NCBI GenBank assembly: GCA_021521415.1
Contig: JAIQDT010000301.1
Span: 558,001-622,000 of the forward strand
Length of the DNA: 64,000 bases
Origin: Bidens hawaiensis
Taxonomy: Eukaryota; Streptophyta; Magnoliopsida; Asterales; Asteraceae
Reading direction: 5' to 3'
Made by a program: the position numbers and the translations under genes. The notes under the pieces were generated by a model. It was not told where the DNA came from and did not search any database. It worked only from the letters and a program-made list of their open reading frames with translations. Positions 22,179 to 34,081 of the stretch are shown in pieces (within the stretch, counting starts at the first letter, position 1; every line of letters begins with the position of its first letter).

Positions 22179-24639
22179 TGTCACACCCCGACCAAAGGCG
22201 GCGGAACATGCCGAGGTGTAACAATTGCCCATAAGCGCATGACACTAATTTAAAGCGACAATATTTAACAAACTCATTTCATCTCACAACATCGAAAATG
22301 TCACATAACAATATTCAAGAGATAGTAAACAACAAGATATAACAAAATATAGCAAATCAAATATTGTTCATTTTTGTTAATAGCTTAAAGGTCTTGACTT
22401 TCGTTTCCTCCACAATCATCAAATCAACCTAGATGCAAACCTGTAACATTTCATAAAATAAAGTTTGTCAACACAAAGGTTGGTGAGCAAATCATAAGTT
22501 TGAACAATAGATATATAGTATGAAAAGCCACAAAATTAGTATACAAAACAATAAATAATAGCTATAAACTTGGATAAAATAGTTATCGCTAACAAGTTAG
22601 CGACACCCAACTATAAGGGGTTGCCAAATAGTTTAGGATTTATAGTTATCGTTAATTGCATTACGTTAACGACACCTTGCCATGAGGGGTTGCCAAATGG
22701 TCTAGGATTTATAGTTCCACCATCCGAAAGCGATAAACACATAGGCAAATAAGCATAGAACACCAAATCGAGCAATTATTCAAGTAAAGTATACAACAAC
22801 GTTTGTGGTTTAAGACCCAATTATAAAACATTTAGTTTAGAATAGATGAAATGTCACCCCCAAAACAAAAGTTAGAAAACAGGGTATGAAGTTACTCACG
22901 TTCAAGTAATAAACTTGAAAAATTGATTATTTGGAGATTTACCGGAACGACGAGTTTAACGTATGAAGCCTAAATAAAAGAAAGTCTTGGTTTAGAAAGG
23001 TTGTCTTGAAGATCTTTAAATAAAATAATTTTTGCAAAAAGTAAACAATTAAACTTCAAGGTATAAAATGTAACTATTTAAAAATTTATAATAATACCCA
23101 TTTAAAAATGTAAGTTTGCTCGAAACCGGGTTAAAGTATCTAACCTTAATATTTACTTAACCAATGTTAAGTAATAAGGTGGGAAAAATGCTAAAATGCA
23201 AGTTCCATTGGGCTAAAGATACTAAAACGGGTCTTTAACGAGTGTTCAGGTTGTTGGTTCGGGTCTTGACGAATGGTCAAACCCAAAGTCAACTTTCCAA
23301 AATATTAATTGTTATGAATAACTCACAAAACTTTACAAGACTTAACGAAGTATGTAGATCTATTGTTTAGAACTAACAACGTACGTTAAGCGGGTGTTCG
23401 GTTTTGTCGGTCCAAACTTTGTAATGAGATCAAGTTGGATGCAACATCTCCAAGTACTTAAGAAAATAATAAAAATCAGTTTGTAAACTATTTTTAAAGA
23501 AATATACAAGTCTTGATAGCTAAAAACACACTTGTGTGTCTTAAGCGAGTAAAAATCGGATCGGTTAGGTTTTCATTTCACAATATGTTCCTTGATGGTC
23601 TCCACATGCCCAAATATCATAGATATTGTATAATAATTTATAAATGAGAAATATTTAAGTTTTACAACTAAAAAGTTAACAACAAGTCTTTTAAGCAAAA
23701 GTTTTGGTTTGGTTCGGTTTCCATCTCCCAACGAGTTCATAGATGGAATCCACATGCTTAATATCAAAGAACTTGTAAAAATGATTTTTGAAACTCAAAT
23801 CCAACATTAAACATGTTTAAACAACTATTTTAACAAAACTAGTAAGCAAAAGTTCGGTTTCCGGTTTAGAGCAATTTGCGGTCGAACCGAAGCATACTCT
23901 CTTAGAACCCATAACCATGGAACTTGTAAATAAGGTAAACAAACTAAAATGAGCATATGTTAGTCATGGTTAGTATGTGCAAACAAGTTATATAAGTGAG
24001 TGTATATATCAAGAACACGAAGTCCTCCATGAGGCCTTGCCTTACGAGGTCGAAACTTAACCGATCGGAACCGGAGAAGCAACTACCAAAGGAAACAAGG
24101 GGTGTGCATTATATATATGTTGTACTACCATATTCAAGTGTTAGTAATGTTAGATGAACAAGTTAGAATTAAAGATTAAACTCAGTTAGACTTTTAGAAG
24201 TCAAACATTTAAGAACAACTAATGTTTTGAGAGAGAAATGAGAGATGTAGCAGGGAATTATGGAAAAGAATAGTGGTGCATATATAGGGGAAGGAGTTGG
24301 GTCAAAGATGGGTGTTTATATCAAGAGTTTGCATGAGAAAGGGGTCAAAAACGAACACAAAATAACAAAAACATGTGTAGGTTTGCAGTGGCCTTTGCGC
24401 TACGCGACCGGATAGGGTGTCCCCCATCGCGCGGCGCGACGGGGTATATTTCCTGATTTTCCAACTTTTCAAAAATGGCAGTTTCAGTCCCCGAAGTTCG
24501 TTTTTAAGTGATTTTTAAGCGTTTTAAAGACCGAAATGAATGTTTTCAAGACCCAACAAGTGTAAAACAATATTGTAACATAAAATCCATCATTTTGATT
24601 ATTCCCAAAGTTTCGATTTACAAAACGGGTCGGTTTACA
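22179..24639 (-). repeat. 5' LTR of Gypsy G2
   Basis: The PBS-side edge is sharp (TGTCACACCCCG). The far edge is placed at a GGTTTACA (24639) because the element-sense start would then read TGTAAACC, giving the TG...CA rule, but this is less certain. It contains a TATA box at 24280-24287 and the GCGCTACGCGA motif at 24397-24407 that recurs in the other Gypsy LTRs. Confidence 0.6.
24280..24287 (-). promoter_or_regulatory. TATA box of the G2 LTR promoter
   Basis: The element-sense strand reads CCTATATATGCACC, a good plant TATA context within the LTR. Confidence 0.5.
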
Positions 24640-24754
24640 TAAATAAAGTTTGCAAAACGGATACGAATCGAGACCCGAAATTGACGAATGTCAAATATAC
24701 CTCTTGTCTTCGTTTCAAACAAAAATACTCATTTTCTTAAATAAACATACAAAA

Positions 24755-25835
24755 ATGAATTCTGGAAACAGCCCGAACCAACCATGCGCTACTTTCGGTC
24801 AATACCATGGTCCGCAAAACCAATTGAATCAACCGAGCGTCAACATTCAATGGTTCCCGAACACCAGAAAACAACCGAAGCTAAGCAATCTGTATCTTAT
24901 TCCTGGCCCGAACTTAAACATGTACGCCACCTTCCGCAGCCCCCAAAACCCCATGCCGGTGTTAGGGTATAGCCAACCGGAGCCGGTGACGGTGCCGGAG
25001 ACTTAAACGACACGAGCCTCCGTTAAAGCCTAAAGACGACCTGTAAACACAAAAAGAAGCAATCAGGGGAGCCGATGGCGTCGCGTGATCCATAAAAGCA
25101 ATGGACGGAGGATGAGGAACTAGCTCTCAAAAAAGCTTGGATCGCCATTTCGGAGGATCCCGGCGTTGGTAAGTTTTTTAATATTAAGTATTTATATAAC
25201 TTTATTTAGTGTTTATTAAAAATTTATTTTAGTTTTGAAAATAATTTTAATTTGTAGCTAACTTTTAAGCCTCCGGAATATTTTGGAAGAAAATATTTGA
25301 AGCTTGGCTAGTGCTAAAGGGTAAACCAGAGGAATATCGGGGTAAAAAAGAGGTTCAAGCCCATTGGAAGGTCGTAAATTCATAATGCCAGAAATTTGCC
25401 ATACAACCGTTGAGTGATCACGGTTGGCGTAGCCGGTAAAACAACAACGAAATCCAATCTCGAGCGTTAAGCGACTTTCGAACGCAAAGGCAAATGGCAG
25501 ATCGAGAAACCGTTTAAGCATTTAAGTTCTTGGGAAAACTCAAGCTTTGCTCGAAATGGAAATAGGCATCCACCGTTCCAGTCACTCGACGATCCAGCGT
25601 ATCATCCCGGGCTACAAAAAAGTTGAGGACATTGTCTTCGACAAATCCGAGCACACCAACAACACCCTCCGATGCTCGTAACTTCAACATTGTTGACGAA
25701 CATGACGCGGTTAATTTAAACGACGACTTTTGCGTCACGGCCGGGTTAATCGAAGAGGCTGCATTATTGGAAGAACAACGAGTTCAAAAATTGAACGAAT
25801 ATTATGAATATTTGTTTTATGTTGTTTTTTTTGTT
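24755..25835 (+). pseudogene. PIF/Harbinger ORF1-like (SANT/Myb-type) protein, degenerate
   Basis: ATG at 24755 opens an 83-codon Asn/Pro/Gln-rich leader ending at about 25006. The following frames contain KQWTEDEELALKKAWIAI (about 25100-25160) and, after a likely intron (25169-25257, GTAAGT...TTTGTAG), IFWKKIFEAWLVLKGKPEEY and KKEVQAHWKVVN, then a VDEHDAVNLNDD tail. The W-T-x-x-E-E-x-x-L-x-x-A-W pattern is the SANT/Myb-like DNA-binding domain of Harbinger ORF1 proteins, which in many plant annotations appear under misleading glutathione S-transferase T3-like names. At least six stops or frameshifts break it, and no neighbouring transposase was found. It keeps the N-terminal half, whereas the copy at 36623-37060 keeps the C-terminal half. 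Confidence 0.62.
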
Positions 25836-26093
25836 ATGTATTTTTTTGTATTTCTTTTTAAATTTAAATGTATTTTTATTATTTATTTATTTAACTCAAT
25901 GGGTTTTTATATGTTTAATTTAATTATAAAAAGAATATAATAAAAAAGATGAAATGGCAAAAGAGGGCTACAAAGCAATTAAACCTATAAAACAAAAAAC
26001 TTATCATTAACTGATTGGACATCACATGACGCGAATCGCCTTATTTTGTAGTGCCATTATTACACATATCCTTATTGTTTTGAAGTGTCACCC
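25836..26093. other. AT-rich spacer
   Basis: Very T-rich tail after the pseudogene. Nothing recognised. Confidence 0.4.
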
Positions 26094-26405
26094 TTAGAGC
26101 ATTCTCACTAGCTCATTTAGAATTTTTGTGAGAGAGTTTTTTTTAGAAAAATTAGAGAGTTATGAATGGTTGTGAGTGGAGAAGAGAGAAATTTTAAAGA
26201 GATAGTTAAATTTTGAGTAAATTTGGAGGAACACTGTTCATGCTCTATTTATTTTTTTAATATATTTGAAAGTAGTTGTGAGTGAATAAGAGAAAAAAGA
26301 TTATGATAAAGAGATAAAAAAATATTATTTAATTGTATATAAGAGAAATAATGTAGTGTTTTTTAATGTAATCATAAAGATAGAGAAACTGTTAGAATAT
26401 CCTTA
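26094..26405. mobile_element. Tourist-like MITE (degenerate)
   Basis: The element 26097-26402 has weak inverted termini (GAGCATTCTCACTAG against GGATATTCTAACAG) and is flanked by TTA on both sides, the Harbinger/Tourist target. Non-coding, rich in GAGA words. Confidence 0.5.
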
Positions 26406-26465
26406 TAAAATACAATTGCATTAATTATCAAATTATAGAGAGAGCCAATAGGCCATATAGGCAAT

Positions 26466-26565
26466 GGTTATTCACACACCTTTTTTTAATATTCATATAC
26501 CATTTTAACACTCGTTTTATCTTCTATATACACCCTATAAAAGATGTATGAATAACACATCCCGC
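26466..26565. mobile_element. Small MITE-like inverted repeat
   Basis: About 100 bp with inverted ends GTTATTCACACACC and its complement-like GATGTATGAATAAC. No target duplication was established. Confidence 0.4.
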
Positions 26566-27009
26566 CATACAGGTAGTAATGCGTTACAGTAGTTTGCCAT
26601 TAATATTGACCATAATTTTGATTGTCCATATATGCGAGGGGGACATAAATTAATATTTTAAAATGTTTAAATGTTTAATACGCCAATTTGTCTATGAAAT
26701 TTGTATCTTCATGTGGAAAGGATGCACGATGGGCCCGACGATAACAACTCTCTAGACCCGTACCCAAGACGTCAAAGACTCCTCACTTCATTATACTCAC
26801 ATCGTCTTTTCCAAGAAATTATGTACACCCTTAGAAAATTTCTCTAAATCAAACGTATTTATTATAACAAGTGAACTTTTTATATGTAACCAAAACAATA
26901 AAAGTATTTGTTTAACATGTACGTATCTCGATATATATGGAATAAAATATGACTTGTTTTCGTTATCACTAAGTCAACATTTAAAAAGAAAAACTAGGTG
27001 GTGAAGGTA
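26566..27009. other. No gene recognised
   Basis: AT-rich spacer up to the Copia C2 insertion. Confidence 0.35.
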
Positions 27010-27014
27010 GGCGT

Positions 27015-27486
27015 TGTTGAATCTAAGTAGAGCTGAAAACAATCTGAGGTAATCAAGAACTAATCTTGACTAATTTGCAGCACATAAAACAAAGTATTGC
27101 TTCTTCTTATTGTTGCTGTACATACAGCAAAGAAACAAGGAACAACAAACTTTGGGTGGGCTGCACTTTTTCAACTTGCACACACAGTGGACGATGAAGA
27201 CTTTTTGACAAACAAAAAACAACTCAATATTATTATTAAGAAAACGAACACACGAAAAACTTAATAAACCTATGTGAACCAAGGGTTTATATAACACCCT
27301 TAATTCGAGTCATACTCGTATTCAAATACATAATTTGAATCTAACTCAAATAGGTTTTAGGATAAGACTAACTTAATAAAAATAAGACAAACTTATTAAT
27401 AGCTAATAAACGAAATATTATTTAAATCTCCTCCAAGCCACCCCATGAGATTACCGAACCGCCCTTAAATATCGTCTCGTTTAACA
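27015..27486 (-). repeat. 3' LTR of Copia C2
   Basis: It matches 31693-32165 closely over its whole length with scattered substitutions. The pol frame reads into its first bases. Confidence 0.88.
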
Positions 27487-30400
27487 CTCCCTCTCGATAT
27501 TTGCTTCCTTCATTCCCAAGCGAGTACAAAACTTCACTAGCTTCTCTTTTGGCAAACTCTTTTGTGAACATATCAGCAACTTGCTCCAACGTGTTAACGT
27601 ATTTAAAATCAATTTCTCCATTTAGCACTTTCTCATGAATAAAGTGATAATGAACTTCAATATGTTTCGTACGTGCATGAAACGTGGGATTCTTAGCCAA
27701 CAATATTGAAGACACGTTATCTCCATACAAGGTTACCTTCTCGTTCTTACCTTGATTTCACTCGTTTAGAAAATGAACCATCCACACGCACTCTTGCGCA
27801 GCCATAGTCGCGGCCCGATACTCCGCCTCGGTAGTCGAAAGTGACACGGTAGGCTGCCTTTTGCTGCACCATGTAACAACACTTGAACCAATCAAGAAAA
27901 CATACCCGGTTGTACACCGTCTCGTGTCCGGATCATTAGCATAATCGGCATCGCAAAACCTGATTAATTCCATACTCGACTCCCTCTTAAACTTAACACC
28001 ATAACTTGGAGTCGACTTCACATACCGCAACACTAACCGAGCAGCTTCAAGGTGCGGTTTTCTTGGAGCTTGAACAAATCTACTAAGCACACCAACGACA
28101 TACGCAATGTCGGGTCGAGTCAAGGTCAAATAAATAAGACTTCCAATTATTTGCCTATACATGGTTACTTCTTCCAAATCTTTTCCTTCTTCGGCTCGTA
28201 GAGACCCGTTTGGTTCCATGGGTACCCGTATCAGTTTGCAACTTTCCATACCGAATTTCACCAAAAGATTAACGACATACCGATTTTGATGAAGTATAAA
28301 CCCATCATTCTCGTACTCGAGCTCAAGGCCCAAAAAGTGCTTAAATGTTCCCAAGTCTTTCATGAAAAAACGAGTTCACATATTCGTTTTAACTGCTCCA
28401 CCACGTAGATTAAATCACCGGTTATAATTAAGTCGTCAACATAAACGAGGACAACGGCAGTTTTATCACCTTCGGCTCGGACGAACACACTGGTATCGGC
28501 TATTGTAGGAACAAATCCATTGAGTTCTAAAAACTCACCGATTTTACCGAACCAGGCCCGCGGTGACTGTTTTAAGTCGTAAATTGCTTTCTTCAACTGA
28601 CAAACATAATTAGGAAAATTTTGACTTACAAAACCTCCCGGCTGATCCATGTATATTATACGATCCAAATCGCCATACAAAAACTCATTACTAACATTCA
28701 TTTGCCATAAATCCCAACCTTTGCATGCGACAATAGCTAAAATTACTCGAACCGAAACGAGTTTAGCTACGGGACTAAATGTATCTTCATAATCGATCCT
28801 GTACTCCTGTGAAAAACCCCGAGCGACTAATCGAGTCTTATATCTTTCTATCGACCCGTCGGCTCATTTTTTAACTTTAAAAACCCACTTACACGAAATC
28901 GGTTTCACATCACCCGGCTTCGGAACAAGATGCCAGGTCTCGTTACTGGCTAAAGCATCCAACTCTTGCTTCCTTTCTTCCATCCACTTAGGATCTCGTA
29001 CAGCTTTTTCTACCATCTCAGGTTCGGTTTCTTGACTAACAAGTAAGGCGACATTTTCATACTTCGGGTTCGGTTTACTAACTCGTTCGGACCTCCGGAC
29101 AGCTGATGCGCTTCCCTTGACAGTTGTTGAAACTTTCGGATTTTCGGACTGAGACCCGGACTAACCGTGATGTCCCAGTGCGCCACAGACTAATCCGTGT
29201 GTTGCTTTGTGACCTTATACCTTCTGTTTGATTCTCAACAGGTTGTTAAATGGTTTCAACCTCCTCTTCATTGTTAAACTCCACAGAAACATACTTGTCA
29301 ACTTCTTGTCTTATGTCTTGAGTGTCGGGTAACACTTCTTTACTTCAAGACCACCATGATGAATTTTCATCAAATATTACATCACGAGACACGTAAATTC
29401 TCCCGGTACTCGGCTCACAACATCGCCACCCTTTCTTTTAATTATCGTAACCAACAAAAATACATCTCGTTGCCTTTTTCTCCAACTTGTGTCTGAGATG
29501 CCCCGGGATGAACACGTAACACACGCATCCAAAGACTCGAAAATAACTATACGGTTGGATTTTGAACATCTTCCTGTATGGTGACTCATAGCTCATTCCT
29601 TGTTGTGGCAATCGGTTACTCATAAACGCAGAGGTACTCATTGCCTCCCCCCAAAATCTTCCCGGTATATTCTTGTTGTGCATCATGCTTATGATCATGT
29701 CGGTTAGGGTCCGGTTCTTTCTCTCCGAAACCCCGTTTTGCTCGGGAGTATTAGAACACGTTAGTTGGCGTTTAATTCTATTTTCTTTTAGAAACAAAGA
29801 AAATTCACGAGATGTATACTCGCCTCCGTTATCGAAACGAAGGCACTTGATGCTCCTTTTTAGATCCCGTTCGGCTTCTAACTTGAATTCTTTGAAATGT
29901 TCAAACGCATCGGCTTTCTCTTTCATGAAATATACCCACAAATATTTCGAATAATCATCAATAAATGATATCATATAACTCATACCTTTAATTGACGGTT
30001 GTTTCACCGGACTGAACACATCGGTATGAACTACCTCGAGAGGGGCTTTAGATCAATAACTAGAGTTTTTAAACGGCTGCTTATGAGACATACCAAACTG
30101 ACAACCGCCACACATCACATCCGTTTTTACTTCGAGTTCGGGTATTCCCGCCACCAACTTCTTTTTCACGATTAATTGAAGTGTATCATACCCGACGTGG
30201 CTTAAATGTTGATGCCACACATCTGCGTTTAGATTCCTTTTCACCTTATTCACATACGAAGTCCCAGCAGATAATACATAAACCGAGTTTTTCTTTCTCC
30301 CTTGAATCATTGCTATGGATTTAGTTTCGAACTTATCGAAAATATTCACCTCGTTTGGCCCGAACAGAACGTATCATCCGGTGTCGGTGAGTTGAGGAAC

Positions 30401-31645
30401 CGATAACAGGTTCTTTTTCATACCGGAAACATGAAACACGTTTTTAAGAACAAAACCACTTTTCTTGGAATCTTATGAGAGGTCAACCTCACCAATATGA
30501 GCTATGGCGTGTCGCGAATCATCGGCTATAACTACCACCTGATTACCCTCGTACTTAACCGGGTTCTTTAACCGCTCCTTTTCACCCGTTAGGTGATTCG
30601 AACAACCCGAATCCACAATCCAATCATTTAACAAATTTAAAGAGGGTTTTACCGTAGCCATTAACGCATGAACTTCTTCAATTCTGAAATAATGGGCCTC
30701 GACATCCCAAGGCTCTTCGGTTCGATTTTGCGTTGCCGCGGCGTTTCCTTCCTCAGTTGCACTCGCAGTACAATACTTTGCGATGTGTCCTCGCATGCCA
30801 CAATTATAACACTTAAACGTTTTAAACGACAGACGTTTACCCTTTTTATTGTGGTTCCAATTCTTTCGATCAACACTTCCTTCCTGTTGGTTTTGTTCCT
30901 CGGGTTTATTCCCTTTGTTGAAGTTGTTTGATCGATCCCACGGTTTCTTTTTTTTGTAACCGTGGTTGGGTTTGAACTTTCCTTTTCCTTTGCCCGCAAA
31001 CAACACCTCGTTTTCTTGCTTCGGTACAGCGGAGACTGACACACTGGCCATCTGTTTGGCTAAAGATTCCTGTCCGGATAATAAATTTTCAAATTCCGAG
31101 AGTGACGGTTGAGTCGGCCAACCCTTTACAGCAGCGAAAAACGACTGAAATTCCGGCCTCAAACCGTGAATAATAATCCGTTTCATCCTCACGTCTCCGA
31201 TTCTTTATTGCTGATCTAAATCGGCAATCTCTCGACAAAGCGATTTCACTATATGGAAGTACTTTGGAATCGTCATATCTTTCTGAGTAACCGAAAGCAA
31301 CTCGTTTTCAAGAAGTTGTAATTGGGTGTCGTTTTTCTTCGTGAATAGTCGTTCAAGAATATCCCATGCATGCTTCGGTGTTTCGAATTCTTGGAAGTGA
31401 TCTAACATCTCCTCTTCGACTGTTCTTTTTAACACAAACACCGCTCTCCCGACTTTTACTCACCACTTCCCGATGGCACCTCCGACGTCGTTTCTTGGCA
31501 CCTGTGTTTCGGTTCCGTTGGTTACCTCCCAAAGGTCCTGACCTTGAAGGTATGACATAACACATGTCGACCAAACCCGGTAATTAGTTTGGTTCAAACG
31601 CTTGATTCCAGCGACAAACGACGTATCGGCCATCGTTTCCTTCAT
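27422..31645 (-). pseudogene. Copia C2 gag-pol polyprotein (broken by stops)
   Basis: Starts at ATG 31645 (MKETMADTSF). Gag has a LNQTNYRVWSTCVMSYLQ block and a CX2CX4HX4C knuckle (CYNCGMRGHIAKYC). Protease has VDSGCSNHLTG. Integrase has an HHCC site (WHQHLSHVG, CGGCQ) and D,D,E residues ([24 protein letters not shown]). Reverse transcriptase has the YVDDLIIT motif and RNase H has DADYANDP and STTEAEY. One frame holds nearly throughout, interrupted by about seven single stop codons (near 31445, 31202, 30470, 30375, 30050, 29436 and 27755); the RT part 28360-28701 lies in another frame. An extra T in the run near 28365 explains the return. All catalytic motifs are otherwise readable, so decay is recent in structure though complete in function. 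Confidence 0.88.
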
Positions 31646-31674
31646 CGTCGGCTTCTTTTCTCACCACTTCGGTG

Positions 31675-31690
31675 ACCGGCTCTGATACCA
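31675..31690 (-). other. Primer-binding site of Copia C2
   Basis: The - strand reads TGGTATCAGAGCCGGT next to the LTR, complementary to initiator methionine tRNA. Confidence 0.8.
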
Positions 31691-31692
31691 CT

Positions 31693-32165
31693 TGTTGAAT
31701 CTAAGTGGAGCTGAAAAAAACCTGAGGTAATCAAGAACTAATCTTGACTAATTTGCAGCACATAAAACAAAGGATTGCTTCTTTTTATTGTTGCTGTACG
31801 TACAACAAAGAAACAAGGAACAACAAACTTTGGGTGGGCTGCACTTTTTCAACTCGCACACACAGTGGACGACGAAGACTTTTTGACAAACAAAAAACAA
31901 CTCAATGCTATTATTAAGAAAACGAACACACGAAAAACTTAATAAACCTATGTGAACCAAGGGTTTATATAACACCCTTAATTCGAGTCCTACTCATATT
32001 TAAATACACAATTTGAATCTAACTCAAATATGTTTTAGGATAAGACTAACTTAATAAAAATAAAACAAACTTATTAATAGATAATAAACGAATTATTAAT
32101 TAAATCTCCTCCAAACCACCCAATAAGATTTACTGAACCGACCTTAAATATCGTCTCGTTTAACA
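31693..32165 (-). repeat. 5' LTR of Copia C2
   Basis: 473 bp with the same termini as the 3' copy. Confidence 0.88.
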
Positions 32166-32170
32166 GGCGC

Positions 32171-32393
32171 TACAACGGTGTAACTAATATCAGTTTGATT
32201 CGTCATGATAGTCATGATACCAGTATATAGTGTCAACATTCATATAGTTTGTGATACAAAAATAAGAAAAAAAAAACTTTATTTACAATACAAGCCTTAT
32301 CAGAAAACGTATGTTGGAGTGTCGTAAAAACTACTAATCACAACTATGAAAATTGAAGGATTAAAACTAGTGTGTGTATATATATATATATAT
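32171..32393. other. Spacer ending in a TA run
   Basis: No gene. A short AT microsatellite (about 32377-32393) abuts the next MITE. Confidence 0.4.
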
Positions 32394-32896
32394 GATCAGG
32401 ATAATGTGAGGACTATTTTGAAACTGAGAACTTTGAGAATCATTTTAGACAAAAAAAAAACCCAAAAATTTTTAAAACTCATAAAACATAAAAAAATGCA
32501 AAAATGAAAAAAGTAAAAAAAATCAAATTCTTATTTATCATTCCGGTTTTATAAAAAAAAGTCTCGGTTTAGCTAAATTATACACATATGTATAATATGT
32601 ACATATATGTACATACATGTTTTTTTATACACGTACGTATAATTTAAGGTAAATGATAATGTACATATATGTACATTGTGTAACTAGAGATTAAATGATA
32701 TTATACATATGTGTGTAATACGAAGTTGTTTTTTTATATGAAAACGGAATGAAATATAAGAATTTTGGTTTTTTTACTTTTTAATTTTTTTTTGTTTGTA
32801 ATTTTTTAAAATATTTTTTAGAGGTTTTTTTTTTTTTTTTTTCTTAAAATGGTTTTTAAAGTTCTCAATTTTCAAAGGATTCTCTTAGGATCCTTA

Positions 32897-32898
<2 letters not shown>
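32394..32898. mobile_element. MITE with about 55-bp terminal inverted repeats
   Basis: The left end GATCAGGATAATGTGAGGAC and the right end (reading ...GGATCCTTACC) are imperfect inverted repeats sharing TTGAGAACTTT and CATTTTA blocks. It sits between TA runs. The interior is A/T-homopolymer-rich with repeated TGTACATATATGTACAT words. No transposase. Confidence 0.6.
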
Positions 32899-32928
<30 letters not shown>

Positions 32929-32930
<2 letters not shown>

Positions 32931-33150
32931 GAGGGTTATCCTAAAAATAAGTAGTTTTCTAGGAAAACTAAAAATAAATCATAGCCATTGGATCATATCA
33001 ATCAATGATTGAGATTTAAAATTATCAAAAACTTTCATAGTTTCCTAGAATTACTCTTTCACTATTATAACCGACATAGTTTCCTAGAATTATTCTTCCA
33101 CCATAGATTTTAATGTCAAAAGTCAAAATTTTATTGGTTCTTATATTTTT
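32929..33150. mobile_element. MITE family A, copy 3 (right end lost)
   Basis: Starts GGGAGGGTTATCC after a TA run and follows copies 1 and 2 for about 220 bp, then departs before the right inverted repeat. Confidence 0.6.
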
Positions 33151-33168
33151 ATATAAACGTAACCTCTA

Positions 33169-33635
33169 TCTATTCTCTCAAGCGACCATATTACTTTATT
33201 TGTAAATAAATACTTCTCATGCATTTGACCCGAATTCATGGGTATGGGTCACACCAAACCCAAATATCCCTTAAATGGGTTATAACATCTTATTAAATTA
33301 AAAATTAATCTAACCAAATACTAGACATGAAAATCAAATAGGGATATACTAAAAAATTAATATCTGAATTTTTTTTTATAAAAAAGGTATTATTTATAAT
33401 TAAGAAAAAAATTTATAGTAAAAAAAATAAACGAGTCATGGGTCTCACCAAACTTATATAGGTTTTAAACCGGGTTATTACATCTCATTTATTTGTGAAA
33501 CCCTTTCATCATCAAACCTTATGTATATCATTAACTTTATTAAAATAAATTATATTAAAATCCAAAAAAAATATATATAAATATCATAAATGAATAAAGT
33601 AAACAACCCCGTAATACGGGAGATAAAAACTAGTA
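33169..33635 (+). mobile_element. Short non-autonomous Helitron
   Basis: The 3' end is clear: a hairpin at 33610-33622 (CCCGT-AAT-ACGGG) followed by a short A-rich spacer and CTAG (33632-33635), then T. A candidate 5' end is TCTATTCTCTC at 33169, preceded by A, consistent with insertion between A and T. About 467 bp, non-coding. It ends 446 bp before the CRK-A start codon. Confidence 0.5.
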
Positions 33636-34000
33636 TATATATATACACACACGTATTTTATATGCACAACATGCCGGATGTTTAGATAAGCCAATTTATT
33701 AATTATAGGAATACTATACCAAAATTAAAAAGGAACAAAATTCTCAAGTTTATTACGTAACTTTTTTAAATAAAATAATATCATATAAAAATGATGTATG
33801 TAACAATGATAGACTATATCAAATTCACTACATCACTCTCTTTTACTATCGGCATATAAGTATACGTTAAATTTGTTAAACATTTGTTAGGGTACCTATT
33901 GGGCCCCAATTGATCAATACAGAATAGGTCATTTCTAGGTGGAAAAGTCATTTAAAACTTAAATACTTTCTTCATATTTTGGCCTATATATGCTACTTCG
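33636..34000 (+). promoter_or_regulatory. CRK-A upstream region
   Basis: All the DNA between the Helitron end and the TATA box of CRK-A. It is AT-rich and contains no other feature. If the Helitron call is right, any distal promoter elements of CRK-A were separated from the gene by the MITE and Helitron cluster. Confidence 0.4.
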
Positions 34001-34012
34001 TATATATAAATA
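34001..34012 (+). promoter_or_regulatory. TATA box of CRK-A
   Basis: TATATATAAATA 70-80 bp upstream of the start codon, giving an expected transcription start near 34030-34045 and a short 5' leader. A second, weaker candidate (CTATATATGC) lies at about 33984-33993. Confidence 0.5.
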
Positions 34013-34081
34013 ATCGCATTGTTTTCTTCAAGGCACAATATATACCTTGAGATGCTAAAATAAACGCTGAATCGAAAATAA

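Larger units (their letters stand above)
18258..24639 (-). mobile_element. Gypsy element G2, truncated in RNase H
   Basis: On the - strand it keeps the 5' LTR (22179-about 24639), primer site (22161-22174), leader, gag, protease, reverse transcriptase and the start of RNase H. At about 18258 homology ends within RNase H, so integrase, polypurine tract and 3' LTR are missing. No target duplication can be assigned because one end is lost. It belongs to the same broad group as G1 and G3 by its RT motifs. Confidence 0.85.
27010..32170 (-). mobile_element. Copia element C2, nearly full length
   Basis: The element 27015-32165 (5.15 kb) has 472/473-bp LTRs that in element sense start TGTTAAACGAGACG and end GATTCAACA. 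A primer site (31675-31690), gag, protease, integrase, reverse transcriptase and RNase H follow in Copia order (integrase before RT), and a purine-rich tract (about 27487-27500) precedes the 3' LTR. Flanks are GGCGT (27010-27014) and GGCGC (32166-32170), a 5-bp duplication with one mismatch. Coding capacity is lost through point stops and two frameshifts, but all domains are present. Confidence 0.88.
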
